In this document: positions 19,560 through 29,065 of the stretch, one piece after another
How positions within the stretch are numbered: the first letter of the stretch is position 1
Layout of the letters: every line of letters begins with the position of its first letter
NCBI RefSeq assembly: GCF_003986935.1
Contig: NZ_RJZE01000001.1
Location: 62,001-126,000, forward strand
Origin: Paraburkholderia kururiensis JCM 10599 = LMG 19447
GTDB taxonomy: Bacteria > Pseudomonadota > Gammaproteobacteria > Burkholderiales > Burkholderiaceae
DNA: 64,000 nucleotides
Reading direction: 5' to 3'
Position numbers and translations under genes: made by a program
Notes under the pieces: model-generated
Seen by the model: the letters and a program-made list of their open reading frames with translations, nothing else
Database searches by the model: none
What the model was told of the DNA's origin: nothing

Positions 19560-20566
19560 GCCGGAAGACGCGCACAGAACAGAAAGCCTTCGCCGGGTTT
19601 GCTCGCCAGCTGAAACTCGCCACCCAGTGCTTCCACACGCTCGCGCATCCCGATGAGCCCGAGCCCCGCACGCGGCTCGCCCAGGTCCGTGCCTGGACCG
19701 TTGTCCGCCATCGAGACGATGATCTCGTCGTCGCCCTGCGCGCCCTCGCTCACCTGTCCCGCCGCCGCATCGCGCGGCGCCCGCACGAGAAAGATCTCGA
19801 CGCGCGACGTGCGCGCGAATTTCGACACGTTCGTGAGCCCTTCCTGCACGAGCCGGTAGAGCGTGATGTTGAGCACGTCGGAGAGTCCGCTGAAATCGCC
19901 TTCGATAGTGAGCGAAAACGACGCGTCGGGCAGCCGTTCGCGCCAGCCGTCCACGCAATGTTCGAGGGCGCTCGGCAAGCCGAATTCGTCAAGCCCGATA
20001 GGCCGCAGCCTGCGGATCATGCCGCCGATCTGCCGGTAGACGTGACCCGCGCTCTGCACGAGCGCGAGCGCAATGCGATGAATCTCGGGTTCGCGTTCGC
20101 CCGAGAGGTCACGCACGCGCGAGGCGTCCAGCGACATCGCATTCAGGTATTGCCCCAACTCGTCGTGCAGTTCGCGCGCGAGGTGCCGGCGTTCCTGCTC
20201 CTGCGCGTCTAATGCCTGATTCGCAAGACGCCGGTTGTCCGCGAGCAGCCGCTCGGCCTCTTCTTCCAGCATGCGGCGGCGCGCCAGTTCGCGCTGCGTT
20301 TCGCGATAGCGTCGCCACGAGAACCACGCAAGGCCCACGGCGAGCACACATAACGTGGCGGGCAATTCGTCCAGCTGAAAGCGTTCGAGGTGGCGCGTGA
20401 AGCGGTAGGTCAGTTCGCTGAAGTCGAACATCATGGCGAGCAGCCACGCGACCACCGTGATGACGACAACGCAAAGCAGATCGCGCCACGCAACGGAACG
20501 TGACGGCTGCGGGCTCGCCTCAGGAGCCTTGGGAACGCTAGACAGGTCGGTTGGGTCGTGTGCCAT
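19529..20566 (-). CDS. HisKA_3-type sensor histidine kinase
   Basis: A 345-residue membrane kinase with two membrane segments (about 29-47 and 70-84) and a short periplasmic loop. A coiled linker follows, then the HisKA_3 phosphorylation site RRHLARELHDELGQ with His134, and an HATPase domain with MADNGPGTD and GLGLIGMRER. It is the natural partner of the convergent response regulator, whose 3' end it overlaps by 31 bases. The small periplasmic loop leaves little room for a ligand domain, so the signal may be membrane- or redox-derived. Confidence 0.88.
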   Translation of the reverse strand: MAHDPTDLSSVPKAPEASPQPSRSVAWRDLLCVVVITVVAWLLAMMFDFSELTYRFTRHLERFQLDELPATLCVLAVGLAWFSWRRYRETQRELARRRMLEEEAERLLADNRRLANQALDAQEQERRHLARELHDELGQYLNAMSLDASRVRDLSGEREPEIHRIALALVQSAGHVYRQIGGMIRRLRPIGLDEFGLPSALEHCVDGWRERLPDASFSLTIEGDFSGLSDVLNITLYRLVQEGLTNVSKFARTSRVEIFLVRAPRDAAAGQVSEGAQGDDEIIVSMADNGPGTDLGEPRAGLGLIGMRERVEALGGEFQLASKPGEGFLFCARLPAQAGLAGPVN

Positions 20567-20792
20567 TCCGCTCGATTGTACTCAGCCCATGCGCGCGCGA
20601 GCACTGTTTTACAGGCGCTTTCGACGTCTTTTAGCGGCCTTTTATGGCTTCGGGAAGGGTTCCGGGCAAGATCAGGAAAAGCTCCCGGTTCTGCATGCCA
20701 TGCCTTGTGCGAAGCTTTCAGCACGCAGACATCGCGCGTGGCAATGATCTGTGGCGAACAACAAAAGACTTCGAACAGGTGGAGCAGAGACA

Positions 20793-23228
20793 ATGAGCAT
20801 TCCAATCCATTTGCGCCGCAGGCGTCTGCGCATGCGGCGCGCCGGTCTTGGTGTGTTTGGCGCGTGCATCACGGGTGCGCTGACGGGTCTTCCGGGGGCG
20901 GCGTGGGCGCAGGCCACGCCCGCGGCTGCAACGGCTGCTTCTCAGCCCGCTGCTTCTCGGCCCGCTGCCGCAGCTGAAGCGCCAAACGCATCGGGCAACA
21001 ACGCGGGCAATAGCGCTGGCAACGACGCTGGCAACAGCGCGGCAAACACACCGCTCCCCGAAGCCACGCTCGCACCCGTCGTTGTCGTGGGCACCACGCC
21101 GTTACTCGGCATCGGCACCCCGCTCGCCCAGGTGCCCGCCAACGTGCAAACGGTGCACGCCAAAGACATCGACGCACAGCATCGCAACACGCTGATCGAC
21201 TATTTCGCGAAGAACCTGCCGAGCGTCGATATCTCCGACGCCCAGGGCGATCCCTGGCAAATGAACGTGAATTACCGCGGCTTCACGGCGTCGCCGCTGC
21301 TGGGCACGCCGCAAGGGCTCTCGGTATTCGTGGACGGCGTGCGCGTGAACGAGCCCTTCGGCGACATCGTGAACTGGGACCTGATTCCGTCGCAGGCCAT
21401 CGATACCATCCAGCTCATTCCCGGCTCCAATCCCACCTACGGGCTCAATACGCTGGGCGGCGCCATTGCGATCACCACCAAGAACGGCAAGACGAGCCCC
21501 GGCGGCGAAGCCGAAGTGCAGGTAGGCTCGTGGGGCCGCAAGACCGCGCAGATCGAACAGGGCGGCACCATCGGCCAGAATCTGGACTACTACGTGACCG
21601 CCGGCGCCGCAAACGACAACGGCTGGGCCGCGCAAAATGCCAGCCGCGTGCGCCAGGCCTTCGGCAAGCTGCGCTACACGGACGCGGACACCACGCTCTC
21701 GTTTTCCGCTGGCGGCGCAGACAACGACCTGCACGGCAGCCAGACGATTCCGCGCTCGTTCCTGAGCAACCCCGCGCAACCGTACACGTTCCCGGACGAA
21801 AACAAGAACAGCGTGGGCTACGCCACGCTTTCGGGCGATCACTTCTTCAACGACAACGTGGAGCTGAGCGGCAACGCCTACTTCCGCCAGTTCCGCAACA
21901 GCAACCTCAGCAGCAACAACAACCCCGACTTCGGGTCGCTGAACGCGGACGGCACCGTCAACACGCTGGAGGCCACGAACGTCCAGTCCATCGTCTCTAC
22001 GGGCAGCTACGGCGGCAGCTTGCAACTCACGCTGCTCGGCAAGCTCGCGGGCATGGACAACCAGTTCGTTTCGGGTGTGTCGGCCGATCTCTCGAACTCG
22101 CATTACACGTCTTCGTCTCAGGACGCCGCGTTTACGTCGACGCGTGCGACAGTGGGCATTGGCGACTACGCGCTGCAGACCGACGCGCGAACGCATTCGG
22201 CCAACTACGGCGTCTACTTCAGCGACACGCTCTCGCTCACGAAGCAATGGGCGCTGACGTTGGCGGGTCGCTACAACTGGGCGTCGGCCACCATCGGCGA
22301 CGAAAGCGGCATCCAGCCGCAACTCGACGGCCACCACACGTTTTCACGCTTCAATCCCGCCGTGGGCATCAACTGGAATCCCACGCGCAACTTCACGGCC
22401 TACGCCACGTACAACGAAGGCATGCGCTCGCCTACGGCCATCGAACTCGCCTGCGCGGACCCTGCCGCGCCCTGCTCGCTGCCGAACGAATTCGTGGCGG
22501 ACCCGGCGTTGGAGCCTGTGATCTCGAAGACGTTCGAGGTGGGCGCGCGCGGACGCATCGGCGCGAGCACCACGTGGAGTGCGGCCGTCTACAGCACCAC
22601 GCTCGACAACGACATCCAGTTCGTGAGCAGCAACGGCGCGTCGAGCAACCAGGGCTTCTTCCAGAATGTCGGCAGAACGCGGCGCCAGGGCCTGGAACTC
22701 GCGGGGCGCAGCGAGTTCGGCCCGTTCGCCGTGACCGCGAGCTATAGCTATGTGAACGCCACTTATCGCTCGACGTGGACTGAAAACAGCGCGAGCAATT
22801 CGAGCGCGGATGCGTCGGGCAACATCACCGTGAAGTCCGGCGACCATATTCCGGGCATTCCGCAAAATACCGTGAAACTGCGGCTCGATTACAAGCCGCT
22901 GCCGAAGTGGAACATCGGCACGAACCTGACGTGGCGCGGCAGCATCTACGCGCAGGGCGACGAAAACAACCAGGACGTGAACGGCAAGATTGCGGGCTAC
23001 TTCCTGATCGACCTCGATACGACCTGGCAGGCCACGAAGCAGCTGCAACTGTTCGCCACGGTGACGAACCTGCTCGACAAGCGTTATGCGAGCTACGGCG
23101 TGCTGGGCGAAAACTTCTTCAACGGGCCCGGCCACACGTTCGACGGTGCGAACCCGGTGAACGAACAGTTCGTGGGACCCGGTGCGCCGCGCGGCATGTG
23201 GGTGGGACTGCGATACGCGTGGAAGTAG
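20793..23228 (+). CDS. TonB-dependent outer-membrane receptor in the PQQ region
   Basis: An 811-residue receptor. It has a signal peptide ending near GAAWAQA, a 60-residue Ala/Asn/Gly low-complexity spacer and a possible TonB box around LAPVVVVGTT. The plug includes VDGVRVNEPFGDIVNWDLIP and NTLGGAIAITTKNG, and the 22-strand barrel ends in an aromatic-containing strand, GMWVGLRYAWK. The ATG at 20793 has GGAG about nine bases upstream; a GTG at 20751 is less likely. It faces the sensor kinase across 226 bp and converges on the beta-propeller gene. Substrate unknown; PQQ or a metal chelator would fit the location. Confidence 0.88.
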   Translation: MSIPIHLRRRRLRMRRAGLGVFGACITGALTGLPGAAWAQATPAAATAASQPAASRPAAAAEAPNASGNNAGNSAGNDAGNSAANTPLPEATLAPVVVVGTTPLLGIGTPLAQVPANVQTVHAKDIDAQHRNTLIDYFAKNLPSVDISDAQGDPWQMNVNYRGFTASPLLGTPQGLSVFVDGVRVNEPFGDIVNWDLIPSQAIDTIQLIPGSNPTYGLNTLGGAIAITTKNGKTSPGGEAEVQVGSWGRKTAQIEQGGTIGQNLDYYVTAGAANDNGWAAQNASRVRQAFGKLRYTDADTTLSFSAGGADNDLHGSQTIPRSFLSNPAQPYTFPDENKNSVGYATLSGDHFFNDNVELSGNAYFRQFRNSNLSSNNNPDFGSLNADGTVNTLEATNVQSIVSTGSYGGSLQLTLLGKLAGMDNQFVSGVSADLSNSHYTSSSQDAAFTSTRATVGIGDYALQTDARTHSANYGVYFSDTLSLTKQWALTLAGRYNWASATIGDESGIQPQLDGHHTFSRFNPAVGINWNPTRNFTAYATYNEGMRSPTAIELACADPAAPCSLPNEFVADPALEPVISKTFEVGARGRIGASTTWSAAVYSTTLDNDIQFVSSNGASSNQGFFQNVGRTRRQGLELAGRSEFGPFAVTASYSYVNATYRSTWTENSASNSSADASGNITVKSGDHIPGIPQNTVKLRLDYKPLPKWNIGTNLTWRGSIYAQGDENNQDVNGKIAGYFLIDLDTTWQATKQLQLFATVTNLLDKRYASYGVLGENFFNGPGHTFDGANPVNEQFVGPGAPRGMWVGLRYAWK

Positions 23229-23268
23229 GCGGCAGGAGCATGCGTGCCTTGCATGCGTGGAGCGACAG

Positions 23269-23295
23269 GCTCACGCGTGTGACGCACGCGTGAGC
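23269..23295. terminator. Bidirectional hairpin between convergent receptor and beta-propeller genes
   Basis: Perfect 11-bp arms GCTCACGCGTG (23269-23279) and CACGCGTGAGC (23285-23295) flank a 5-base loop. It lies 41 bp after the receptor stop and 21 bp from the end of the convergent gene. Only TTT follows on the plus strand, so it is a weak intrinsic terminator or an mRNA 3'-end stem. Confidence 0.6.
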
Positions 23296-23315
23296 TTTGA
23301 TGCCGTGATGCGTCT

Positions 23316-24497
23316 TCAGTCGATCGTGCCGTCGCTGCGCGGCCACGTGACGATGCCCCAGGCAAGCGGCAGGTCGCCGATCTGCTTGATGGGCTGATAG
23401 CTCTTCGCATCGAGCACGTAGACCGCGTCCGAGCGCCCGCAGGCCAGCATCAGCTTCGTGCCGTCCGGCGTGAAGCTGAAGTGCCAGCAGCGCTGCCCGA
23501 TGGGCACGTCCGTAACGTGCTCGAAGCTGTGGCCGTCGAACACCTGCAGCGTCTTGTCACGCGCGGCGGCCACCAAAAGCCGCTGCCCTTCGGGGCCGAA
23601 CGTGATGCCGTATGGCCCGAGCTTCGTGTCCACGGTCTTCACCACGCTGAAGTCGTGCGCGTCCAGCACCACGAACTTGCTCAGCGATTCGAGCGTGACC
23701 ACGTAATACTTGCCGTCCGGCGACACCGTGATGCCGCGCGGCCGGCCGCCCGCCGTGAGCTTCACCGTGCGAATGGGTTGACCCGTGCGGGCGTGGTAGA
23801 CCGACACGGTGTCGTCGCCTTCGTTGGTGACGAGCATCGCGTCGCTATCCGGCGAAAACGCAATGCCTTCGGTCTCGTGGCCACTCGTGACAGAGCGGAT
23901 CACGCGCCACGTCTTCATGTCGACGATGGCGATTTCGGCGGGCGGCTTGTTCGCGTCGTCGTCTTCCGCAGCCGGTTTGCCGGTTTTTCCGGGGTTGTCG
24001 GGTTTTCCGGGTTTTCCGGGTTTTCCATTGGGCGGACCACCGTCCTCGCCCGGTTCGTAGGTCACGTAGGCGTAGCCGTTGTGCACGCGCACATACTCGG
24101 GGTTTTTGCCGATCTTTACGCGCTTCACGACGTTGCCCGTGGCCGTATCGATCACGGCAAGGTCGCGCGTGTTCTTGTTCGCCACCAGCAGGCGCGTGCC
24201 GTCCGCGTTGAGGCTCAGGCCGCGCGGACCGTCCGCGCCAACCGGGAAGGTCTTCGCGAGCGTCATCTGATTCAGGTCGATCACGCCAACGCCGGCCTTC
24301 TCGGAAGTGACGTAGGCCGTGGGCGCCGACGCATCGGCTGCACCGGCTGCGTTAGCACTCGTAGCCCCTACCGCCGTGCCGGCCGCAAGCGCGAACGCAA
24401 CGGCCAGCGTCAGCGGACGCACGCGGCGCCTTGCGGGATGGGCTCGTTCTGCAGCAGCGGGTTTCAAGGGAGGGAAGGAACAGCGTGTCTCCAGCAT
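23316..24497 (-). CDS. YVTN beta-propeller protein, PQQ-associated type
   Basis: A 393-residue exported propeller. Signal peptide: LTLAVAFALAAGTAVGATSANAA. Propeller blades carry the repeated pattern D-x-A/V-T-G-x-V-x2-V-K-x-G plus AYVTSEKAG, LLVANKNTRDLAVID and AMLVTNEGDDTVSVY. Such proteins recur beside PQQ-dependent alcohol oxidation genes; a periplasmic accessory role is inferred. AAGGAG precedes the ATG. A Gly-Lys-Pro repeat insert (about residues 155-175) is encoded by 9-bp repeats and interrupts one blade. Confidence 0.85.
   Translation of the reverse strand: MLETRCSFPPLKPAAAERAHPARRRVRPLTLAVAFALAAGTAVGATSANAAGAADASAPTAYVTSEKAGVGVIDLNQMTLAKTFPVGADGPRGLSLNADGTRLLVANKNTRDLAVIDTATGNVVKRVKIGKNPEYVRVHNGYAYVTYEPGEDGGPPNGKPGKPGKPDNPGKTGKPAAEDDDANKPPAEIAIVDMKTWRVIRSVTSGHETEGIAFSPDSDAMLVTNEGDDTVSVYHARTGQPIRTVKLTAGGRPRGITVSPDGKYYVVTLESLSKFVVLDAHDFSVVKTVDTKLGPYGITFGPEGQRLLVAAARDKTLQVFDGHSFEHVTDVPIGQRCWHFSFTPDGTKLMLACGRSDAVYVLDAKSYQPIKQIGDLPLAWGIVTWPRSDGTID
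23973..24029. repeat. 9-bp tandem repeat encoding Gly-Lys-Pro in the beta-propeller gene
   Basis: Near-identical 9-mers of the form GGTTTTCCG repeat about six times, the last three perfect. On the coding strand they specify a GKP/GKT series between two propeller blades. Such a unit keeps the frame when copies are gained or lost. Confidence 0.7.
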
Positions 24498-24706
24498 CTT
24501 GTTCTCCTTGTCCGTATCGGAAGCGTTGCGCGCGGTTGTGTGGCGCGACCGCGCACGGCGAAGCTCAATGGTCCAAGTTAGCCCATCGGCACGCAGTTTG
24601 GCAATGGAGGCTAAACGGGAGAACTTCCCGAAATAAACCCCGGCTTATCGGCAACGAAAGAATGTCTGAATTCACATCGCCGCGCTGCTTCGCTATTGTC
24701 GGGCTC

Positions 24707-24778
24707 ATGAATCGGCCAATGAATCGGTCAATGAACCGGTCAATGAACCGGCTCATCTGCCGGCCCATGTCTCGCGGC
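24707..24778. repeat. Decaying 12-bp tandem repeat upstream of cbbY
   Basis: Four clear 12-mers related to ATGAATCGGTCA occupy 24707-24754, followed by two more diverged units to 24778. They lie about 100 bp before the cbbY start in a region without a convincing gene. Confidence 0.7.
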
Positions 24779-24876
24779 TTGCACCCACGCTCGCAGCCGC
24801 CGCCGCGAACTGCCGACCGGACTATCGACGGGGACTACCCACCACCCTGCCAGCGGGACCCTCACAGGACCAGCCC

Positions 24877-25704
24877 ATGCAAGCGCTCATTTTCGACGTT
24901 GACGGCACACTCGCCGACACCGAAGCCGCTCATCGCAAGGCCTTCAACGCGGCCTTCGCCGAGGCCGGGCTGGACTGGCACTGGGACGAGCCGCTCTATA
25001 CGCGGTTGCTTTCCGTCGCAGGCGGCAAGGAACGGCTGCTTCACTACTGGCGCATCACCGACCCTGAAGAGGCCGCGGGCTCGCGTGTGAGCGAAGTGAT
25101 CGACGCCGTGCATGCCATCAAGACGCGCCACTACGCGGCGCTTCTGCGCGATGGCGGCCTGCCGCTGCGGCCCGGCATTGCGCGGCTCATCGATGAGGCC
25201 AACGCCGCCGGCGTGCCCGTGGCCATCGCCACCACCACGACGCCCGGCAATCTGGACGCGTTGCTCAGCACGCCGTTCGGCACCGACTGGCGCCACCGCT
25301 TCGCCGCCATCTGCGACGGCCACACCACGCCCGTGAAGAAGCCCGCGCCCGACGTCTACTTCGACGTGCTGCAACGGCTCGCCTTGAGCGGCAACGACTG
25401 CATCGCCTTCGAAGACTCGGTGAACGGCCTGCGTGCCGCCCGCGCCGCGCGCATTCCCACCATCGTGACGCCTACGGCCTACACGGCCCATCACGATTTC
25501 GACGACGCCTTGCGCGTGCTACCGCATCTGGGCGACCCGGATCAGCCGCTCGCGCTGCATGCCACGCACGAGCCGTGCACGATCGTCGATCTGGCCACGC
25601 TACGCCGCTGGCACGGCAACACGCTGTTCCCAGGCGCCGCGATCAGGCCCGCGAGCTTTGCCACGCCCGCTGGAATCACAGGCAACCCGGCGGTACGCCG
25701 ATGA
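24877..25704 (+). CDS. cbbY: HAD-family hydrolase, CbbY-like
   Basis: A 275-residue HAD subfamily IA phosphatase. Motif I is [19 protein letters not shown], motif [15 protein letters not shown], motif III around KKPAPDVYF, and motif [13 protein letters not shown]. CbbY of red-type Rubisco operons dephosphorylates xylulose-1,5-bisphosphate, a misfire inhibitor of Rubisco. Here it lies 22 kb from cbbLS but is coupled to cbbZ by an ATGA overlap, so a Rubisco-repair role is likely. The last 20 residues are Ala/Pro-rich. Confidence 0.85.
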   Translation: MQALIFDVDGTLADTEAAHRKAFNAAFAEAGLDWHWDEPLYTRLLSVAGGKERLLHYWRITDPEEAAGSRVSEVIDAVHAIKTRHYAALLRDGGLPLRPGIARLIDEANAAGVPVAIATTTTPGNLDALLSTPFGTDWRHRFAAICDGHTTPVKKPAPDVYFDVLQRLALSGNDCIAFEDSVNGLRAARAARIPTIVTPTAYTAHHDFDDALRVLPHLGDPDQPLALHATHEPCTIVDLATLRRWHGNTLFPGAAIRPASFATPAGITGNPAVRR

Positions 25705-26387
25705 GCGGCCCGACACGTGCAGTGCTCGTCGATCTGGACGGCACGATGGTCGATACGGCGGCGGACATCGCCGCCGCCGTCAATTTCATGCTGGCCGAGT
25801 TCGGCGCCGAACCGCTGACGCTGGAGACGGTACGCGGTCTGATTGGCCGCGGCGTGCCGGCACTCGTGCGGCGCTCGCTCGAAGCTGCGCACCTCGACCG
25901 GCGTTTGAGCGCAGGGCGCGCCGAGCCCGTGTTTCACCACTACTACGCGCAGGTGAACGGGCGCCTCGGCACGGTCTATAGCGGCGTGACGGAAGGGCTC
26001 GCCGCGCTGAAGCGCGAGGGGTATGCGCTTGCCTGCGTCACCAACAAGCCGCGGTCGCTCGCGGCGCCGCTGCTTGCGCTGACGGGCCTCTCCCGCCACC
26101 TCGATGCCCTCGTGGCGGGCGACTCGATTCCCCACATGAAGCCCGCGCCCGAGCCGCTATGGCATGCGGCGGAACTGCTCGGCGCGGACGCCGCGAACGC
26201 GGTGCTCGTGGGCGACTCGCCCGTCGACGTAGCGGCCGCGCAGGCCGCGGGCATACCCGTCTTCATCGTCACCTACGGTTACGCAGGGCCGAACGGCGCG
26301 CAGGCCCTGCCTTGCGATGGACTCATCGATTCGTTCGAGATGTTGCCCGCGTTACTGGCGCGGGCGAGGGCAGTGTCGGAGCAGTAA
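25701..26387 (+). CDS. cbbZ: Phosphoglycolate phosphatase (CbbZ/Gph)
   Basis: A 228-residue HAD phosphatase that removes phosphate from 2-phosphoglycolate, the product of Rubisco oxygenation. Motif I is [29 protein letters not shown] is motif [11 protein letters not shown] motif III, and [16 protein letters not shown] motif IV. Length fits Gph/CbbZ. The start overlaps cbbY by four bases. The two phosphatases together support Rubisco activity. Confidence 0.88.
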   Translation: MSGPTRAVLVDLDGTMVDTAADIAAAVNFMLAEFGAEPLTLETVRGLIGRGVPALVRRSLEAAHLDRRLSAGRAEPVFHHYYAQVNGRLGTVYSGVTEGLAALKREGYALACVTNKPRSLAAPLLALTGLSRHLDALVAGDSIPHMKPAPEPLWHAAELLGADAANAVLVGDSPVDVAAAQAAGIPVFIVTYGYAGPNGAQALPCDGLIDSFEMLPALLARARAVSEQ

Positions 26388-26429
26388 GGGGCATTTCTCA
26401 CGCCGACGCCGCATGTTTGCATGTCTATG

Positions 26430-26453
26430 CACTTCGCATCGCAATGCGAAGTG
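26430..26453. terminator. Hairpin after the cbbYZ pair
   Basis: Perfect 10-bp arms CACTTCGCAT (26430-26439) and ATGCGAAGTG (26444-26453) enclose a 4-base loop, 43 bp after the cbbZ stop. There is no T-run, so it may be a rho-assisted end, an mRNA-stabilising stem or an operator of the next gene. Confidence 0.5.
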
Positions 26454-26578
26454 GTCCAGAACGAAAACTAAAGATTCGGACAATGCGGCCGTAATACGGG
26501 CGGTAAATCACAAGAGCCAGGGCCGGCCTCGGCCTCAAGGCGATCAACAATAACCGCTCACCGCACGAGGGATTTTCC

Positions 26579-27139
26579 ATGCCCATTCGCCGCATGCGCC
26601 TGTTGCTTGCAGCGCCCGCCGTCTTGCTCGGCGCCTGTTCAATGGTTGCCCCGCCTTATTCCCCCTCTGTCGACAATATCGAGTCCCTGAAGAGCATGCC
26701 CGCTGCACATGCGCGGCTTGGCGAATTTTCTTCGACCCCGGGCCCGGCCAATTACTACCCCGTGCCGCTGCGCGCAGATTCAATGCGCTCGCCTGTCGGA
26801 AAGTCGTTCGGCGACTATCTGGCGGACGCAATGACCCGAGAACTCACGATGGCAGGCAAGCTCTCGCCGCAAAGCGACGTCGAAATCAAGGCCACCTTGA
26901 TCACGAACGACATCGACGCAGGTCTTGCCCAAGGCGGCGCGAAACTCGCCGCGCGCTTCGTGGTGACGCGCAGTGGCGACATTCGCTACGACAACGTCGT
27001 AAGCGCGCAAACGCAATGGGATTCCGCATTCGCGGCCATGATCGCCGTACCGAAAGCGAGAGAGGAATATCCGATCGCCGTGCAGAAGCTGCTCGGTGCG
27101 CTATATGCCGACCCGGCCTTCCGCAAGGCAATCGATTAA
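26579..27139 (+). CDS. Predicted lipoprotein, unknown function
   Basis: A 186-residue protein with a short basic N-terminus, a hydrophobic stretch and a lipobox LLGAC (Cys near residue 20), so it should be membrane-anchored. The mature part includes GKSFGDYLADAMTRELTMAGKL and VTRSGDIRYDNVV, which recalls small lipoproteins of LptE/YajG-like or DUF shapes. I cannot assign a family. CGAGGG lies about eight bases before the ATG. The next gene, 52 bp downstream, is also a lipoprotein, suggesting a two-gene unit. Confidence 0.75.
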   Translation: MPIRRMRLLLAAPAVLLGACSMVAPPYSPSVDNIESLKSMPAAHARLGEFSSTPGPANYYPVPLRADSMRSPVGKSFGDYLADAMTRELTMAGKLSPQSDVEIKATLITNDIDAGLAQGGAKLAARFVVTRSGDIRYDNVVSAQTQWDSAFAAMIAVPKAREEYPIAVQKLLGALYADPAFRKAID

Positions 27140-27191
27140 GACGCCGCTTCGAGCTTTGAATACACCAACCACACGAACGAGGATTAAAACA

Positions 27192-27779
27192 ATGACGATG
27201 ATTCGCACCGTGGCCGTTGCCAGCCTGATCGCCGTGCTGTCCGGCTGCGCGCATGAAATTTCGTTGACGGGCGATCCCACCAGGCTGCCTGCACTCCAGA
27301 CGGCGCCACTCGACAAGACCGTCGCGCTCGTCATCACCGACGATGAGGCCGGCCGCGAAGTCATTACGCCGGGCGGTGGCGGCGACAAGGTTAGCTATCA
27401 CCCGTACCGCGATCTCGAGTTGCCGCTGTATGTCGGGTTGGGCCACGTGTTCAAGAACGTGACCAAACTGAAAGCTGCACCGGACGCCGAAACCATTCGC
27501 GCCAAGCATCTGGATTACGTGGTCGTGCCGACTATCGTGACGACGTCTTCGTCGCCGAGCCTCCTGACATGGCCGCCGACCGACTTTTCCGTCACGCTCA
27601 CGTGCACGGTGACGGACCCGGCGGGCCAACAGGTTGTGACAGAGAAGGTCACGGGCACGGGCCACGCGGAATTCAGCGAATTCCGCCGCAACTTCGGCCT
27701 GGCAGCCCAACTGGCTACCGCGGACGCCGTCACGAAGCTGCAGGACTCGCTTGCAGGCGCGCCGGAATTGCATAAGTAA
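27192..27779 (+). CDS. Predicted lipoprotein, unknown function
   Basis: A 195-residue protein with signal peptide TMIRTVAVASLIAVLSGC; the lipobox LSGC gives a lipidated cysteine. The mature region starts HEISLTGDPTRL and contains VALVITDDEAGREVITPGGGG and a long Thr/Ser stretch, VVVPTIVTTSSSPSLL. No family recognised. GAGGA precedes the ATG at 27192. It probably shares a transcript with the lipoprotein gene upstream. Confidence 0.75.
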   Translation: MTMIRTVAVASLIAVLSGCAHEISLTGDPTRLPALQTAPLDKTVALVITDDEAGREVITPGGGGDKVSYHPYRDLELPLYVGLGHVFKNVTKLKAAPDAETIRAKHLDYVVVPTIVTTSSSPSLLTWPPTDFSVTLTCTVTDPAGQQVVTEKVTGTGHAEFSEFRRNFGLAAQLATADAVTKLQDSLAGAPELHK

Positions 27780-27898
27780 CGCTGCGGCAAAGAGATATAC
27801 GGCGGCCCGCACGGCTTCATGAGGCGATCATGAGTAACAGTGCAGGCCCGTCGCTTCGTTTGCAGGCCTTTCTCTTGCAGTCCGGCTGCAAACCTCGC

Positions 27899-29065
27899 CT
27901 AGAACGCGTGCCGCAACCCCACCGTCACCGCCACCTGCGTGCCGGTGGACGAAGGCGACAGCGTATTGATCATCGCTTCGCTCAGCACGGTGCCGGCCGG
28001 CGCACCGCGCACGTGTTGATAGACACTTTCCAGATAGACGTCGGTGCGCTTGCTGAGCGAGTAGTCGGTTTGCAGCATGACCGAATGCCACGCGGGATAC
28101 GCGACCGTCGTGCCGCTGCCGTAAGCGCCATCCGTGTACGTGTAGGCCCCCGAAACGCTCCACGCCGGCGTGATCGCGTACTTGGCGTTCACCTCGTAGT
28201 TGTCGAGCCGCAGCGTTCCCGCGAGCGGCAGATAGCCGCCCGTGCCGAACGAGAACACGCCTGCCATGTTGTCGATCTGCGTGTGGCTCCAGACGAGCCC
28301 CACCGTTGCCGGCCCGAACGTGTAGTTGCCGCCCGCGCCCCAGATGCGCTGACGCTGCGCCACGAAGTTCGCGCTGCCGTCGCCCTGCGAAATCGCACCG
28401 TTCGGCGTGGTGCCCGTCACGCCGCCGCCCGCGTTGTTGAATTGCAGATAGCCCGCCGCGAGATTCACGGGGCCTTGTGCCCATGAGAGCGCGAAGCCGT
28501 AGGCGCGGTTGTCCGCGAATGCGCCCGCCTTGTTGCTGAACGCGTACATGCCTTCGAAGGTCGCGCCGTAGAACGTGGGGCTCGTGTACTTCACCGCGTT
28601 GTTGATCACGACGGAATTGGCCGCGAGATTGTCGTTCTCGAACGGATGCGCAGCCATGTTGCCGCCCCAGGTGTTGGCCTCCGCGGAGAGCGGTCCGAGC
28701 AGGTCGTTGACCACGTCGAACTGGCGGCCGAACGTGAGCGAACCATACGGATCGCTTTGCAGCCCCACCCACGCCTGCGAACCGAAGCCGTCGCCGGGGA
28801 ACGCCTGGGTGCCGTTGTTCAGGTTGAAGCCCTGCTCCAGCTTGAAGTTGGCATGCAGGCCGCCGCCCAGGTCTTCCGAGCCTTTCAGGCCGAACACGGT
28901 GTTCTGCGTGGAACTCGTCGCCATCTGCCAGGCGCTGTGGCCGCCCTGGTTGTTCGTGTAGGTGAGCCCGGTGTCGATGAGACCATACAGGGTCACACTG
29001 CTTTGCGCGTGCGCGCAAGCGGCAAAGGCGCCGGTGAGTGTCAACGTCAGCAAGGTTTTCTTCAT
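27899..29065 (-). CDS. Gram-negative porin, Burkholderia type
   Basis: A 388-residue outer-membrane trimeric porin. Signal peptide MKKTLLTLTLTGAFAACAHA is followed by the canonical QSSVTLYGLIDTGL. Further markers are GLKGSEDLGGGLHANFKLEQGF, LTFGRQFD, and a C-terminal strand ending VTVGLRHAF with terminal Phe for Bam recognition. The ATG at 29065 was chosen by the signal peptide; the frame is open another 85 codons upstream without support. It is a single gene, convergent with the lipoprotein pair. Confidence 0.93.
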   Translation of the reverse strand: MKKTLLTLTLTGAFAACAHAQSSVTLYGLIDTGLTYTNNQGGHSAWQMATSSTQNTVFGLKGSEDLGGGLHANFKLEQGFNLNNGTQAFPGDGFGSQAWVGLQSDPYGSLTFGRQFDVVNDLLGPLSAEANTWGGNMAAHPFENDNLAANSVVINNAVKYTSPTFYGATFEGMYAFSNKAGAFADNRAYGFALSWAQGPVNLAAGYLQFNNAGGGVTGTTPNGAISQGDGSANFVAQRQRIWGAGGNYTFGPATVGLVWSHTQIDNMAGVFSFGTGGYLPLAGTLRLDNYEVNAKYAITPAWSVSGAYTYTDGAYGSGTTVAYPAWHSVMLQTDYSLSKRTDVYLESVYQHVRGAPAGTVLSEAMINTLSPSSTGTQVAVTVGLRHAF

